A DNA stretch of 43,729 nt from Paracoccaceae bacterium (GCA_026709265.1 JAPOTI010000055.1:1-43729), one strand, 5' to 3'. Positions 1 to 9,433 are shown, counted from the stretch's first letter. The notes: generated by a model not told the origin, from the letters alone. Translations and numbers: made by a program.

Positions 1-231
1 CCGAAGTCAAACCGCAGCACACCCCGCGATTTTGACCGCGACGCCGATCAGGAACGGCATCGGATTGAGACTGTCTTCGCGACAATCAAGGAGGCTCAAA
101 GTCTCGCCACGCGTTCCGACAAGACTCGCGCAAGCTTCGCAGCCGGGATTGACCTGATGGCCGGCGGGGTGGCCGCACGATCATTGTCAACGGGGCTTAG
201 CACAAAATTGAGATGGGCCAGTTACCCCTGA
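1..231 (+). pseudogene. IS5-type DDE transposase, C-terminal remnant
   Basis: The reading frame is open from the first base and stops at TGA 229-231, giving 76 residues. It contains ERHRIETVFATIK followed by LATRSDKTRASF. This matches the end of the catalytic domain of IS5-family transposases, where the Glu of the DDE triad (residue 23 here) precedes the conserved Lys/Arg helix and the ATR-DK segment. The N-terminal part lies outside the window, so I cannot tell whether the full element is intact. Only the C-terminal catalytic piece is seen. I could not define the terminal inverted repeat after the stop. Family assignment rests on motif recognition alone. Confidence 0.7.
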
Positions 232-273
232 CAAAAACGCCACATCTTCGAGGGATTCCGGTGCCAAAGATTG

Positions 274-295
274 CGCTGGCGGTCCACCGCCAGCG
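274..295. repeat. Perfect 10-bp inverted repeat between transposase remnant and mutY
   Basis: Arms 274-283 and 286-295 are exact complements (CGCTGGCGGT / ACCGCCAGCG) with a 2-nt spacer. The hairpin sits about 100 bp past the mutY stop (minus strand) and 40 bp past the transposase stop. No clear U-run follows on either strand, so it is a strong hairpin or barrier structure rather than a textbook terminator. Confidence 0.5.
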
Positions 296-400
296 GCATC
301 CCAAACACACCCAAAATCCACTGGCCATCACCGCAAACCTGCGGCAAAAGAAACGTGTCACAGCGTCACATGGATTCTCATCCTGATTGTCGCGCACCTC

Positions 401-1489
401 TCACCCAGATTGACGCGCTATAACAAGCGCATGGGCCTTGCGCATGAGAGATGGCAAAGCATCGACACGGAATTGTCCGGATGGGATGAATTGACCCGCC
501 TTCGGAACGGCATCAATCGGCAAGTGCGCCGTATGAATTTCCAGATGAAGATCCATATGGGTCAGCATGTGTGAAATGTCACCAACCCTTTGCCAATTGC
601 CTTGACAGGGCGGTTGATGCTGTTGTGCGTTCTCCGCCCAACCCCAACCGGGCCATCCCAACATTCCCCCATAGAGACCGCCGGGCGGTCGATATTCGAG
701 CAACCACGCACCATCCTGACGTCGCCCCACATAAAGAATGCCACGTGCTGTTCTGCGACGATGCTGGGGTGAGCGCCGCGGTAACGTCTCCTGAATACTC
801 TCTTGCCGGGCGATGCAGTTCTGAGCCAGGGGGCAATCATCACATTTGGGGTTGCGGGGTCGGCAGATCAGGGACCCCAGATCCATCAACCCTTGCAGCC
901 AGTCCCCGGATCGTTGCTGAGGGCATAGGTCACCGGCCAACTGTCGCAATTGCGTTTTGGCCTTGGGAAGTGGGGTTTCAATGGCAAACAGGCGTGCCAA
1001 CACCCTTTCGATATTTCCATCAGCGGCAGCAGAAGGTTGATTGAATGCGATGCTGGCGATGGCGGCAGCCGTGTAAGGACCAATCCCGGGAAGAGTCTCG
1101 AGTTCGGCAGGGCATTGTGGAAAGACACCATCATGGTCATCAACAATCCGCCGCGCGCATTTCAGAAGATTGCGGGCGCGCGCATAATAGCCCAGCCCGG
1201 CCCATGCGGCCATCACAGACTCATCAGCAGCAGCGGCAAGATCATGAACCGTCGGCCACAGGCGAACAAAGGTTTCAAACCGCCCCGCCACAACCACAAC
1301 GGTTGTCTGCTGCAGCATGACTTCAGAGAGCCAGACCTGATAGGGGTCAGGACGCTGACTCGGCGCACGGGAACGGGGATGCAGACGCCACGGCAATTCG
1401 CGACCATACTGATCATACCAATCAAGCAGTTTTTGCGCTATGTCTGCTGCCGAATCCGACAATCCGGTATCTGGCATTGAATCAGTCAC
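401..1489 (-). CDS. mutY: A/G-specific adenine DNA glycosylase MutY
   Basis: This base-excision repair enzyme removes adenine mispaired with 8-oxoguanine. The 362-residue product has the EVMLQQT helix with the catalytic Glu at 56. The helix-hairpin-helix is LPGIGPYTA (133-141), followed by ADGN with the catalytic Asp at 157. The 4Fe-4S ligands are Cys209, 216, 219 and 225 in C-x6-C-x2-C-x5-C spacing. A C-terminal NUDIX-like 8-oxoG recognition domain follows. Length is normal. The GTG start at 1489 is preceded by AGGGGGT at a suitable distance; ATG 1477 is the alternative. It diverges from the DUF721 gene with only about 50 bp between starts, so both promoters must lie in or beside that gap. 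In many alphaproteobacteria mutY borders DUF721, dsbA and smc; smc is absent here. Confidence 0.96.
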   Translation of the reverse strand: MTDSMPDTGLSDSAADIAQKLLDWYDQYGRELPWRLHPRSRAPSQRPDPYQVWLSEVMLQQTTVVVVAGRFETFVRLWPTVHDLAAAADESVMAAWAGLGYYARARNLLKCARRIVDDHDGVFPQCPAELETLPGIGPYTAAAIASIAFNQPSAAADGNIERVLARLFAIETPLPKAKTQLRQLAGDLCPQQRSGDWLQGLMDLGSLICRPRNPKCDDCPLAQNCIARQESIQETLPRRSPQHRRRTARGILYVGRRQDGAWLLEYRPPGGLYGGMLGWPGWGWAENAQQHQPPCQGNWQRVGDISHMLTHMDLHLEIHTAHLPIDAVPKAGQFIPSGQFRVDALPSLMRKAHALVIARQSG

Positions 1490-1536
1490 GTCACCCCCTG
1501 AACTCCAGTCGGCACAAGGTTACAGATGAATCGACA

Positions 1537-2070
1537 ATGAAAACATCCAAAAAGGATCATAAGAGAAGGGTAGCCAAGGGTTTCATTCACGCGGGTGAAT
1601 TGATCAGGAAACATTTTACGCATGAGTCCGACCGCAAGCGAATCGCTGCGACTCTCATGATGTCCTCCTGGGAAGAGGTTGCTGGCACCGACATCGCTGC
1701 CATCTCTGAACCAATTGACCTTGCCTTCGATACCAAAACCCAATTGGTCACCTTGACATTGTTGGCGACTGGGGCTTTTGCCGAACAGGTCCGTCTCAGC
1801 GCACCCTATATCTTGAGACGGGTCAATTCCACCTACGGATACAAGGCCGTCGAGAAGGTCAGAGTGACGCAATCATGGAATGGTCAACGGGCACGATCTC
1901 AGGCGGAAAGACAGAAGACGAAATACCCGCCAGAGTTGCCAGAGAAGCGGCGCATACCCGCAGATCAGTTTGACGATATCGATCATCAGGAACTGCGCGA
2001 CTCGCTGACGGAATTGGGAAATTTTGTTTATGCAAAAGCCGAAATCAGGAAGAGGGCAACAAATGACTAA
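1537..2070 (+). CDS. DUF721 (DciA-like) protein
   Basis: The 177-residue product has the DUF721 pattern: a basic N-terminus, then a SWEEVAG segment near residue 45, and a beta-strand region with repeated hydrophobic Thr/Leu runs. The family includes DciA, which supports replicative helicase loading in bacteria lacking DnaC/DnaI. That role is inferred by family only. ATG 1537 was chosen because the residues upstream of it (from TTG 1477) overlap the mutY start and look non-coding. The stop overlaps the start of the downstream DsbA gene by 8 nt (ATGACTAA), which implies translational coupling. A C-terminal charged extension of about 60 residues follows the core domain. Confidence 0.8.
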   Translation: MKTSKKDHKRRVAKGFIHAGELIRKHFTHESDRKRIAATLMMSSWEEVAGTDIAAISEPIDLAFDTKTQLVTLTLLATGAFAEQVRLSAPYILRRVNSTYGYKAVEKVRVTQSWNGQRARSQAERQKTKYPPELPEKRRIPADQFDDIDHQELRDSLTELGNFVYAKAEIRKRATND

Positions 2071-2707
2071 TATGCGGATGATTCTCAGCAAAATAAGGGT
2101 TGTTTCCGCAGTTGTGACCACTGCAACGTTCATGCTGACCAATGTATTCTGGGCTGGCGATCTCGCTGCACAAAATCATTCTGATCCGATCGAAATGACA
2201 TTGGGTGACCCGGCGGCCACGGTTGAACTGATCGAATATGCCTCCCTCACCTGCCCGGCCTGTGCGCAATTCCATGAAAATGTCTACCCGCAACTGAAAA
2301 GCACCTATATCGACACAGGCAAGGTCCATTTCAGATTTCGCGAAGTTTACTTTGACCTGCCGGGACTGTGGGCGGGTATGCTCGCCCGGTGTGGGGGTCC
2401 GGACAAGTATTTTGCGCTTGTCGATCTGTTATTTTCGACACAACGCAGCTGGAGCGGACAGCCCAGCGCGGGAGACATTGTCGCGCGCTTGTCGGAAATC
2501 GGCCGCGCTGCCGGACTGTCAACCGAGTCAATTCATCAATGTTTCCGCGATTCGGAAAAAGCAGTCAAACTGAGGGAAATATGGGAAGAGAACAGGCAGT
2601 CCGATAATGTCAGAAGTACGCCGACACTCATCATCAATGGCGAATCCCATTCCAATATGTCATTCGCGCAGCTCTCAGACCTGCTTGATGAAGTTCTGAA
2701 CGAATAA
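2063..2707 (+). CDS. Periplasmic DsbA-family thiol:disulfide oxidoreductase
   Basis: The 214-residue exported protein has a hydrophobic signal region at about residues 8-35. A thioredoxin-fold domain follows with active-site CPAC at 64-67 and the cis-proline loop STP at 185-187. Family members oxidise or isomerise disulfides in the periplasm, and the CPAC variant sits in the DsbA-like thioredoxin_4 group common in alphaproteobacteria. ATG 2063 overlaps the DUF721 stop; the in-frame codons further upstream are inside that gene. The gene ends 8 bp before the convergent lpxK stop. In related genomes smc often follows this gene. Here the neighbourhood switches directly to lipid A genes, indicating a rearrangement. 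No DsbB partner is in the window. Confidence 0.87.
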   Translation: MTNMRMILSKIRVVSAVVTTATFMLTNVFWAGDLAAQNHSDPIEMTLGDPAATVELIEYASLTCPACAQFHENVYPQLKSTYIDTGKVHFRFREVYFDLPGLWAGMLARCGGPDKYFALVDLLFSTQRSWSGQPSAGDIVARLSEIGRAAGLSTESIHQCFRDSEKAVKLREIWEENRQSDNVRSTPTLIINGESHSNMSFAQLSDLLDEVLNE

Positions 2708-2715
2708 GGCCGCCC

Positions 2716-3711
2716 TCACCGCTCAGTATTAAAGATGTCAGACAGGCGAGAGTCGATCTCATCCCAGGATTCAATTTGCAGCCGAACCGGCAATGACAGA
2801 ATCTGACGTCTCCAGACCGCGGACAGCCTGACAGAGTCTTTTTCAGTTGTGACCAGAGTCGCCCTCTCTGCCTTGGCGATCTTGGCGATCCGGTGCAAAA
2901 GACGCTCACTGGGACATGCATGGTCGGCCAGGGGAACCGTCTTGACCAGCTCGGCACCGAGCGTCGCCAGTGTACGAAAGAACCTTTCCGGATCGGCAAT
3001 CCCGGCAAAAGCGACGACCCGTTCGCCTGTCCATTCGATTCCCATATTGATTGGCTGCAGATACGCCGCCACAACGGGCACCCTGAGATGCCCATTCCAG
3101 CGCTCCAGGAAACGTGACCGCTCTGCTTCTGTACCGGTCAACAGGAGGATATCGGCACGCGCAAGACCGAGATCAACTGTCTCGCGCAACGGCCCGGCGG
3201 GGATCACCTGACCATTCCCGAATCCGCGCCGTGCATCCACTGCGACGATGGACAGATCATGGGCGAGATCAGGATTCTGATGGCCATCATCAAGAATGAC
3301 AGACGTGGCCCCCTGGCGCGCGGCTGCGTACGCCGACGCAGCCCGATTGGACCCCACCCAGGTCGGCGCACAAGCTGCAAGAATCAAGGGTTCATCACCG
3401 ACCTCGGCTGAATTATGGTAAGCCGGATTCACGCGCGTCGGACAGCGTGCCTTGCCTCCATATCCGCGCGAAATGAAATGCGGACATTGACCGCGTTCAA
3501 TCAGTCTTGCACCAAGAGCCAGGGCCGCCGGTGTCTTGCCACCTCCCCCAACATTGAGATTGCCGATGCTGATGACTGGGAAATCCATCCGCTCTCGCTG
3601 ACCGGCTTGCAACCGAAACCTGACCGCAGCGGCGTAGAGAGCACCAAGAGGCTGGAGCAGACGTGAGATGGGTTCCTGATGGGCAAGGAACCAAAATCCG
3701 GGCTGTCTCAC
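2716..3711 (-). CDS. lpxK: Tetraacyldisaccharide 4'-kinase LpxK
   Basis: This inner-membrane-associated kinase phosphorylates the 4' position of the lipid A precursor. The 331-residue product carries the P-loop GNLNVGGGGKTP at 50-61, SRGYGG at 81-86, GDEP at 105-108 and the acidic motif DDGHQN at 141-146. Length is typical for LpxK. The start is GTG 3711, whose GTGA overlaps the waaA stop by 4 nt, so the two are translationally coupled. Pairing with waaA matches the classical alphaproteobacterial waaA-lpxK order. Many homologues have DDGFQ where this one has DDGHQ; the catalytic acidic pair is kept, so activity is expected. Confidence 0.95.
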   Translation of the reverse strand: MRQPGFWFLAHQEPISRLLQPLGALYAAAVRFRLQAGQRERMDFPVISIGNLNVGGGGKTPAALALGARLIERGQCPHFISRGYGGKARCPTRVNPAYHNSAEVGDEPLILAACAPTWVGSNRAASAYAAARQGATSVILDDGHQNPDLAHDLSIVAVDARRGFGNGQVIPAGPLRETVDLGLARADILLLTGTEAERSRFLERWNGHLRVPVVAAYLQPINMGIEWTGERVVAFAGIADPERFFRTLATLGAELVKTVPLADHACPSERLLHRIAKIAKAERATLVTTEKDSVRLSAVWRRQILSLPVRLQIESWDEIDSRLSDIFNTER

Positions 3712-5000
3712 GATGCCGGTCGAAGCGGCGGGAGATAATTCAGGATTTCACCTGCCACATAGGCTGTCACCTTGCCGCCACCATCCGAGAGCGCCGCTGC
3801 GGCATGTGACAAGCGCGCAGAATTTTCTCCCTGCAACGCATCATCGACCGCTACGGCGAGGTCATCAGGTGACTGTGCCAGAACTGCCACGTCAAGTTCA
3901 ACGAGTTCACGAAATTCACGTTCAAAATTAGCCACAAAGGGGCCATGAATGACCGCCGATCCCAGTCGTATCGGTTCAAGAGGATTATGCCCCCCTGCAT
4001 CCACCAGTGATCCGCCGATAAAACTGACCGGTGCCAATCGGTACCAAAGACCCAGCTCACCCAATGTGTCGGCAATATAGATCTGATCTCCCGGTGCGGG
4101 CGTGGTGCGTTGCGAACGCAGTGATAGCTGTATGCCAAGCGCACGCAATCTGGTCGCAACCGCATGCCCCCTTTCAGGATGCCGGGGAACAAGGATCAGA
4201 AGGAGTTCGTCTCTGCGCCGCATCAATTCCAGATGCGCTTGCGCCGCGGCTTCTTCTTCGCCTTCATGGGTTGAAGCAGCCAACCATAATGGACGCCCCG
4301 CGATCGATTGCTGAAATTCTTCAAGCCCGGCCTTATCATATGGCAAGTCTTCCGCACCACGCTTCAACGAGCCGACAACCTCCATCTTGCTTTCACGCAA
4401 TCCGAGTCGCCGCAATTTATCTGCCGTTTCCTCGCCTTGGACCAGCGTTTTTTCAAACCGGTTCAGCAGCGATCCGGCAAAAGCCGGAAGTCGACACCAG
4501 CGGCGGAAGGATCGCGCTGACATCCGCGCATTGATACACAATAAGGGAATCTCTCGCCGGTGTGATTCATAAATGAGCGCTGGCCAAAATTCACTTTCCG
4601 TCCAAATGCCAACATCAGGGCACCAGTGATCAAGAAAAGTCTCCACCAAGGGGAGTACATCGTAGGGAACAAATTGGTGAATTGTCCGTGGCGGCATCCT
4701 TGATTGCAAAATCTGCGCAGAGGCCAGAGTGCCAGTGGTCATCAGGAACGAAAGATCAGATCGTGTGTCTCCCAGTCGCCGTACCAACTCCAGGATCGAC
4801 ATGACTTCGCCAACGCTTGCCGAATGAAACCAGACCAATTGCCCCTCCGGGCGGCAAATGCGACTGCGGCCAAGTCGCTCTTCAATGCGTTGTATATCTT
4901 CCTTGCCGCGCCTGAGGCGACGCCGGAGAACCAAATGCGCGAGCCAGCGTGAGCGTGCCGATACCGCCAGATAGAGCGAAAAACCTGCTGATTGACCCAA
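3708..5000 (-). CDS. waaA: 3-deoxy-D-manno-octulosonic acid (Kdo) transferase WaaA
   Basis: This membrane-associated glycosyltransferase adds Kdo from CMP-Kdo to the lipid A precursor. The 430-residue product shows FHSASVGE near residues 58-65, with the conserved Glu65 of the family. A WTESEFWP segment comes mid-protein and GGHNPLEP lies in the C-terminal nucleotide-sugar domain. The start appears to be TTG 5000: AAGGAG lies 7 nt upstream and no ATG or GTG with comparable support exists. It lies 42 bp downstream of pmbA and overlaps lpxK by 4 nt. Many relatives have a CysQ-like phosphatase and DUF4170 between pmbA and waaA; both are missing here. Confidence 0.95.
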   Translation of the reverse strand: MGQSAGFSLYLAVSARSRWLAHLVLRRRLRRGKEDIQRIEERLGRSRICRPEGQLVWFHSASVGEVMSILELVRRLGDTRSDLSFLMTTGTLASAQILQSRMPPRTIHQFVPYDVLPLVETFLDHWCPDVGIWTESEFWPALIYESHRREIPLLCINARMSARSFRRWCRLPAFAGSLLNRFEKTLVQGEETADKLRRLGLRESKMEVVGSLKRGAEDLPYDKAGLEEFQQSIAGRPLWLAASTHEGEEEAAAQAHLELMRRRDELLLILVPRHPERGHAVATRLRALGIQLSLRSQRTTPAPGDQIYIADTLGELGLWYRLAPVSFIGGSLVDAGGHNPLEPIRLGSAVIHGPFVANFEREFRELVELDVAVLAQSPDDLAVAVDDALQGENSARLSHAAAALSDGGGKVTAYVAGEILNYLPPLRPAS

Positions 5001-5042
5001 GACTCGGCTCCTTGCAGTTGCAGCGCCTCGACGGTGAACGCC

Positions 5043-6389
5043 CTATGCGCCAGCCACCGTCAAACCCTCAACCAGCAGACTGGGAACACGGAAACGACGG
5101 AACGGTTTCGAATCATTGGCTGCAATCACGCTCATCAGCATATGTTTGAGATTTCCTGCGACGGTAAATTCAGACACGGCACCCCTGACCTCGCCCTGTT
5201 CAACCCAAAATCCGGATGCGCCGCGTGAATAATCACCTGTCGTAGGATTGATGGTCGAGCCGATCATTGAGGTGATGATGAGCCCGGTATTCATCGCGGA
5301 AATCAACTCCTCCCGGCTATTCTCACCATCCGGCAAACAGATATTGGTGACACTGGGGCTTGGTGGCGAATTCGTTCCCCGACTCGCATTCCCGGTGCTC
5401 ATGAGATCAAGTTTACGTGCGGTTGCAAGATCCAATATCCATCCTTGCAGGATTCCATTCTTCACCAATTCGCGCTGTGCGGTCGGCAAGCCTTCGGCAT
5501 CAAACAATTTCGATGACTGATGACGCGGTAAATGAGGATTTTCTGACAGGGTGATCTTTTCCGGAAGAACCTGCTGTCCCTGCGCATCAAGCAACCAACT
5601 TGCACCCCGCGTGATTGCTGTCCCGTTGATCGCTGACAACAGATGGCCGACCAGGCTCGAGGCAACCCGCTCGTCATACAGAACCGGAAACGCACCTGTC
5701 GGTGGACGCGTGGGCCCGGCCCGCGACGCTGCACGCGCACCCGCGATCTTCCCGATGTCTTCGGCCGCTGGCAAGTCTGATGCGTAGACACGGGATTCGA
5801 AACAATAATCGACCTCCATCTCCAAACCGCTACCGGAAATCGCTGTGCAGTTGATGAACATGCTGGTCTGATGGCGATGCGCAAGAAAGCCATTGGTTGC
5901 AGCAACACAAACTGTTGTCGAGCCGTGGCCGGCGGCGGCTGACTCTGTCTGTGTGACACCATGAACGGCAAGGGCAGCAGCTTCGGCACGGCAAGCGATA
6001 TCTCTGATGTTTTCCAGATCAGGTGGATCTGCCGGATCCGACAGGTCAAGACTGCATGAATCCGTGTCCGCTGCGAGCTGGTTTGCATCCGCAAGACCGG
6101 AAAATGGATCCTCGGGAGCCGCCCGCGCCATTGCCACAGCCTGTTCTGCCATTATGACAATCGATTCGTTAGAAAAATCAGAACCGGATACGCAGGCCTG
6201 TCGATCCCCAATGAAGACACGCAGTCCAGCTTCAGCTCCTTCGGAGCGTTCCACATGCTCCAGCTTGCCGTTGCGGACTTCCAATTCGACAGAATTCCCG
6301 CCGGCCACTATCGCATCGGCCTCATCTGCACCCGCACTTCTGGCGCGCTGCAAAAACTCCTCAGCAATCAACTCTGAATTATGTGCCAT
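5043..6389 (-). CDS. pmbA: TldD/PmbA family protein PmbA (TldE)
   Basis: The 448-residue protein matches PmbA/TldE, the non-catalytic partner of the TldD metalloprotease. The heterodimer degrades unfolded peptides and matures some modified peptides. Diagnostic segments are the N-terminal Ala/Asp-rich helix with the EHVERSEGAEAGLRVF stretch, the GTNSPPSPSVTN region near residue 345 and the C-terminal TGDYSRGASGFWVEQGE motif near residue 395. No HExxxH zinc motif is seen, as expected for PmbA rather than TldD. No tldD gene is in the window, so the partner must lie elsewhere. ATG 6389 is the first plausible start. It sits upstream of waaA on the same strand. Confidence 0.9.
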   Translation of the reverse strand: MAHNSELIAEEFLQRARSAGADEADAIVAGGNSVELEVRNGKLEHVERSEGAEAGLRVFIGDRQACVSGSDFSNESIVIMAEQAVAMARAAPEDPFSGLADANQLAADTDSCSLDLSDPADPPDLENIRDIACRAEAAALAVHGVTQTESAAAGHGSTTVCVAATNGFLAHRHQTSMFINCTAISGSGLEMEVDYCFESRVYASDLPAAEDIGKIAGARAASRAGPTRPPTGAFPVLYDERVASSLVGHLLSAINGTAITRGASWLLDAQGQQVLPEKITLSENPHLPRHQSSKLFDAEGLPTAQRELVKNGILQGWILDLATARKLDLMSTGNASRGTNSPPSPSVTNICLPDGENSREELISAMNTGLIITSMIGSTINPTTGDYSRGASGFWVEQGEVRGAVSEFTVAGNLKHMLMSVIAANDSKPFRRFRVPSLLVEGLTVAGA

Positions 6390-6434
6390 GCAATCAACCC
6401 AAATGTCTCTCGAAGGATTGTCAGTCCCACAAAT

Positions 6435-7901
6435 CTATTGAATGACAAATCCATTGATTTGGATCTGTCCGTCCGGTGAAAAAACGAGTGTGTAAACGAA
6501 TTGGTCCTGCATCTGCTCTTGCCCTGCCGACAGGATCAAACGGGAGGCAATCTTTCCTCGCTGATTCAGTGCATTGACCGAGTCCAGCTTCCTCAACAAT
6601 TTCTTAAGCCCGAGGATCTCGACCCGGACTTGGCCGGCGGCACGAAATCCCTCCCGCGATTCAACCGGAGCAGTTTGCTTGACCTCGCCCGATGCAAGCA
6701 GCGATGCGCCCAGGAATTCAACGAAAAGATTTTCCAGTTTCCAATCAATCACATCCGTGGGCTGAAATTCCATCGAGTCACGGGCAAAAAGGCGTCTGGC
6801 CTGCGATGATGGGATGGTGACAGATCCCTCAAGATCAAGGCGGCCGGTTGGAAAGCTCTCGTCGATGGTTGTTCCGGCTGTGTCCTGATCCAGCGTCGCA
6901 AAAAACTGTCTGTTGATTTCCAACTCAGAAATCTGTGACTGAATCTGGATGTCTGTGGTCATGGAACCACCCCCGCCGATGATGTCATTGGCCAACACGA
7001 CTTCTCCGGCGCTGATGTCACCGAGAACCACTCCCGACGATATTGCCTGAACAGTCACGTCCTTGCTGAAAATTTCACTTTTGACATTGTCTGGACGCGA
7101 ACTGAATTCTCCCTCCAGACCTTCGCTGCGAATGACAAGATGATTGTCTTCAATCACATCAGTCGACACCACAGTGGTCACCGATTTGAAACTGACTTTG
7201 GCACGAAACCAGTCCATGCCAAAAGGATCTGCCATAAGGTCGAAGAGATTGCGAAAACCACCGAAATAATCAGCGCGAAATCCCTCTATAGCCGTATGAA
7301 AAAGATTCGCCCCCTGCCCGTCACGCAACACGGCGTTCAATAGGCCCGCAGAGAGTGCTGCATCGACCGAGTTGGTTCTGGCACCGCCAGATACCAGAAC
7401 CGCCCGCCAATCATGCAACTCGGCTGCAAACTGGCGCTGTTTTCCATCAGGCATGGCGGTGATGGCTGAATATTGCCACATTGTCGTGCCCGACAGTGAA
7501 AATGTCACGCCGTTCTGATCACGCGTCATCAATCCACTGAAGCCAGGTGCAAGGATTGTACCGACTGCGCGATGTGCACCGAATATGGTCTGCTCAACAG
7601 GAACGACTTCCGGGGCCGATACGCGCACCGTCCCGTTACTGCGTTCTTCAAACCGTATCCATTCAGGGGTCAGGCCCCAATCGACCGGGAACCCCACGGC
7701 GCCAATACGCACACGGTTCAATTTAACCACACCCTCCGAAACGAAGACTGACTCGGGCCTGATTTCGCCCCCTTGCGCGGATGCGAGATCCTGCAAATGC
7801 TGATAAGCCTCGTAAGCTGATATTTCAGCGTGTGAAACAAGCGGCCAGATGGCCAAGACGAGACCGGTCGTCACCCGCCGAATATCAACCGGAAATTCCA
7901 T
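6435..7901 (-). CDS. DUF2125-type exported protein, function unknown
   Basis: The 488-residue product starts at ATG 7901, with GGAT upstream; GTG 7907 is the alternative. A signal peptide ends near residue 25 (LVSHA). The body is rich in beta strands. The C-terminal part has the pattern FLGASLLASGEVK, then GQVRVEILGLKKLLRKLDS, and ends in hydrophobic strands. This resembles DUF2125 proteins of Rhodobacterales. The function of that family is not established; a periplasmic or envelope location is inferred from the signal peptide. It lies between holA and pmbA, 27 bp past the holA stop, and may be cotranscribed with holA. Confidence 0.72.
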   Translation of the reverse strand: MEFPVDIRRVTTGLVLAIWPLVSHAEISAYEAYQHLQDLASAQGGEIRPESVFVSEGVVKLNRVRIGAVGFPVDWGLTPEWIRFEERSNGTVRVSAPEVVPVEQTIFGAHRAVGTILAPGFSGLMTRDQNGVTFSLSGTTMWQYSAITAMPDGKQRQFAAELHDWRAVLVSGGARTNSVDAALSAGLLNAVLRDGQGANLFHTAIEGFRADYFGGFRNLFDLMADPFGMDWFRAKVSFKSVTTVVSTDVIEDNHLVIRSEGLEGEFSSRPDNVKSEIFSKDVTVQAISSGVVLGDISAGEVVLANDIIGGGGSMTTDIQIQSQISELEINRQFFATLDQDTAGTTIDESFPTGRLDLEGSVTIPSSQARRLFARDSMEFQPTDVIDWKLENLFVEFLGASLLASGEVKQTAPVESREGFRAAGQVRVEILGLKKLLRKLDSVNALNQRGKIASRLILSAGQEQMQDQFVYTLVFSPDGQIQINGFVIQ

Positions 7902-7928
7902 TGTCACAGATCCTATACCCTGTCAGCA

Positions 7929-8945
7929 TCACTTGAGTTGCATGAGCGAAAGCCGCATCAGCACCCCCTCGGTCATGGCGAATGCCGGCACTCTGCCCGC
8001 AGAACGCACCAGCCGGTCTGTGTGCACGAGGTGACGCAGTGCACTCCTTGCGCCGCGTACGCCCCAACGTGACGCTGATTGGATCATCTGCTTTTGTCGT
8101 GCACCGAAAACTGGCGGGCGCAGTCGTCGAATACCGGCAACGGGCCCATCAGGATCGCTGGCGACCATGAGCAAAGAGCGAAATCTGCGCTGAGTCAGAA
8201 TAAGAATCGTCACCGGACTCTCGCCCTGCCCAATAACCTGACGCAGGGACAGGGGGATATTTTCGGTGCGCTGTGCAGTGACTTGGGCCAGCAACTCATC
8301 AAGTTGAATCTCCTCGTCAGCAGGCGCACATTCACGTACCTCTTCCGGCATCACGGGCGTCTCGTCACCCATCTTGTAGAGACTCAGTTTTTCAACCGTC
8401 TGCGCGAAGAGAGGCGGAGCGAAATTGCGGCCCAGCGCAATCAGGTCATTCATCGCTTCATGATTCACCTGTCTGAGTCCAGCTACGGCAAGCGCCTCGC
8501 GAACCTCATTCGGGGAATATGATGCGTCATAAATCGGCAGGGCGGCGGCACATGCCGATGATTCAAACAGCTTTCTGAGTTTGGACGCTGGCCGGAGCTG
8601 CCCCGCTGTCAACAACAACCAGCCGTCCTCGTCTCCGCGCAATTCAAGTGCCTGAGATACGGCCTGGACCATCCCCTCACCTGCCCCATCAATGCAAACC
8701 ACCCGTCTCTGGGCAAAGAATCCCTGTGACTTGATCATGGTGGCCAAAAAATCCCGGTTGTTGCCAACTTGCTCAGCCGAGACGCGCTCAAATGCCGCAT
8801 TGGAATCAGACTCGAGCAGTGAACGGATAATTCTGTCTCGCCCATACGTCACCAACAAAGGGTCCGGGCCGTAAACGAGAAAACCGGCGGCGTCTGTTTT
8901 CGGATCCCTCAGGAATCGTTTGGTATCTGCGGCCGACAGCTTCAC
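7929..8945 (-). CDS. holA: DNA polymerase III delta subunit HolA
   Basis: The 338-residue product matches the clamp-loader delta subunit, which opens the beta sliding clamp. The N-terminal region has the FLVYGPDPLLV segment where AAA+ delta proteins keep a degenerate P-loop. A LARRL-type C-terminal collar domain follows (QRTENIPLSLRQVIGQGE and ILTQRRFRSLLM). GTG 8945 forms a GTGA overlap with the lptE stop; GTG 8954 is three codons upstream. The coupled leuS-lptE-holA order is common in alphaproteobacteria and supports the call. Length is normal. Confidence 0.92.
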   Translation of the reverse strand: MKLSAADTKRFLRDPKTDAAGFLVYGPDPLLVTYGRDRIIRSLLESDSNAAFERVSAEQVGNNRDFLATMIKSQGFFAQRRVVCIDGAGEGMVQAVSQALELRGDEDGWLLLTAGQLRPASKLRKLFESSACAAALPIYDASYSPNEVREALAVAGLRQVNHEAMNDLIALGRNFAPPLFAQTVEKLSLYKMGDETPVMPEEVRECAPADEEIQLDELLAQVTAQRTENIPLSLRQVIGQGESPVTILILTQRRFRSLLMVASDPDGPVAGIRRLRPPVFGARQKQMIQSASRWGVRGARSALRHLVHTDRLVRSAGRVPAFAMTEGVLMRLSLMQLK

Positions 8946-9433
8946 CCGGTCCACTCGCTTGACGTCAAGATAAGTTGTGCCACCAGTCGGTCGGCAATCT
9001 GTGCCAGCATACGTTTTTCGGCATCACCGCGCGCCGCGCCGCTCGCCATTTCTCCCGATCCGGAACTATATGATGCCGATCCACGAATGGTTCCCGAAGA
9101 AACTGCCGACACTGCACCCGGAAGCCCTATGTCGTAATGCGCGACGCCATCCAGGGCGGATCGATCAATCCCCCCGGCGCCCGCAACCGATTCCGTACGC
9201 TCCGTGATATCGACCCGTACCCGGAGTTGATAATTTGGGTAACCCGGCGTGCCAAGACGCTGCAGCAGGAACTCTTCAAGTATAAAACCGGTACGACCGC
9301 CAGCCACCTCGATGGCGAAGCCTTCGTTGAAAGCAGCCGAGGTCGGATTATCTCTCAGGGCAGGCTCAAAACCACAGGCGGCAAGACAAGATGTCAGCGC
9401 GAAAACCACCCGCCAGTTTCTAGACAACGACAT
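8942..9433 (-). CDS. lptE: LPS-assembly lipoprotein LptE
   Basis: The 163-residue product starts at ATG 9433, inside the 3' end of leuS. It has a lipoprotein signal with lipobox LAAC, cysteine near residue 20, followed by GFEPAL, the usual start of mature alphaproteobacterial LptE. The family plugs the LptD barrel and helps insert LPS into the outer membrane. Members are short and poorly conserved, so the call leans on the lipobox, size and position between leuS and holA. Its stop overlaps the holA start by 4 nt. With lpxK and waaA it makes the nearby minus-strand block rich in LPS functions. Confidence 0.87.
   Translation of the reverse strand: MSLSRNWRVVFALTSCLAACGFEPALRDNPTSAAFNEGFAIEVAGGRTGFILEEFLLQRLGTPGYPNYQLRVRVDITERTESVAGAGGIDRSALDGVAHYDIGLPGAVSAVSSGTIRGSASYSSGSGEMASGAARGDAEKRMLAQIADRLVAQLILTSSEWTG

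Noticed and set aside
950-1480. Long plus-strand open frame of 176 codons
   Set aside because: It lies antisense to mutY, whose domains are fully accounted for; the translation has no recognisable domain and a shadow-like composition.
5043-6389. TldD protease
   Set aside because: The HExxxH zinc motif of TldD is absent; the C-terminal motifs fit PmbA/TldE.
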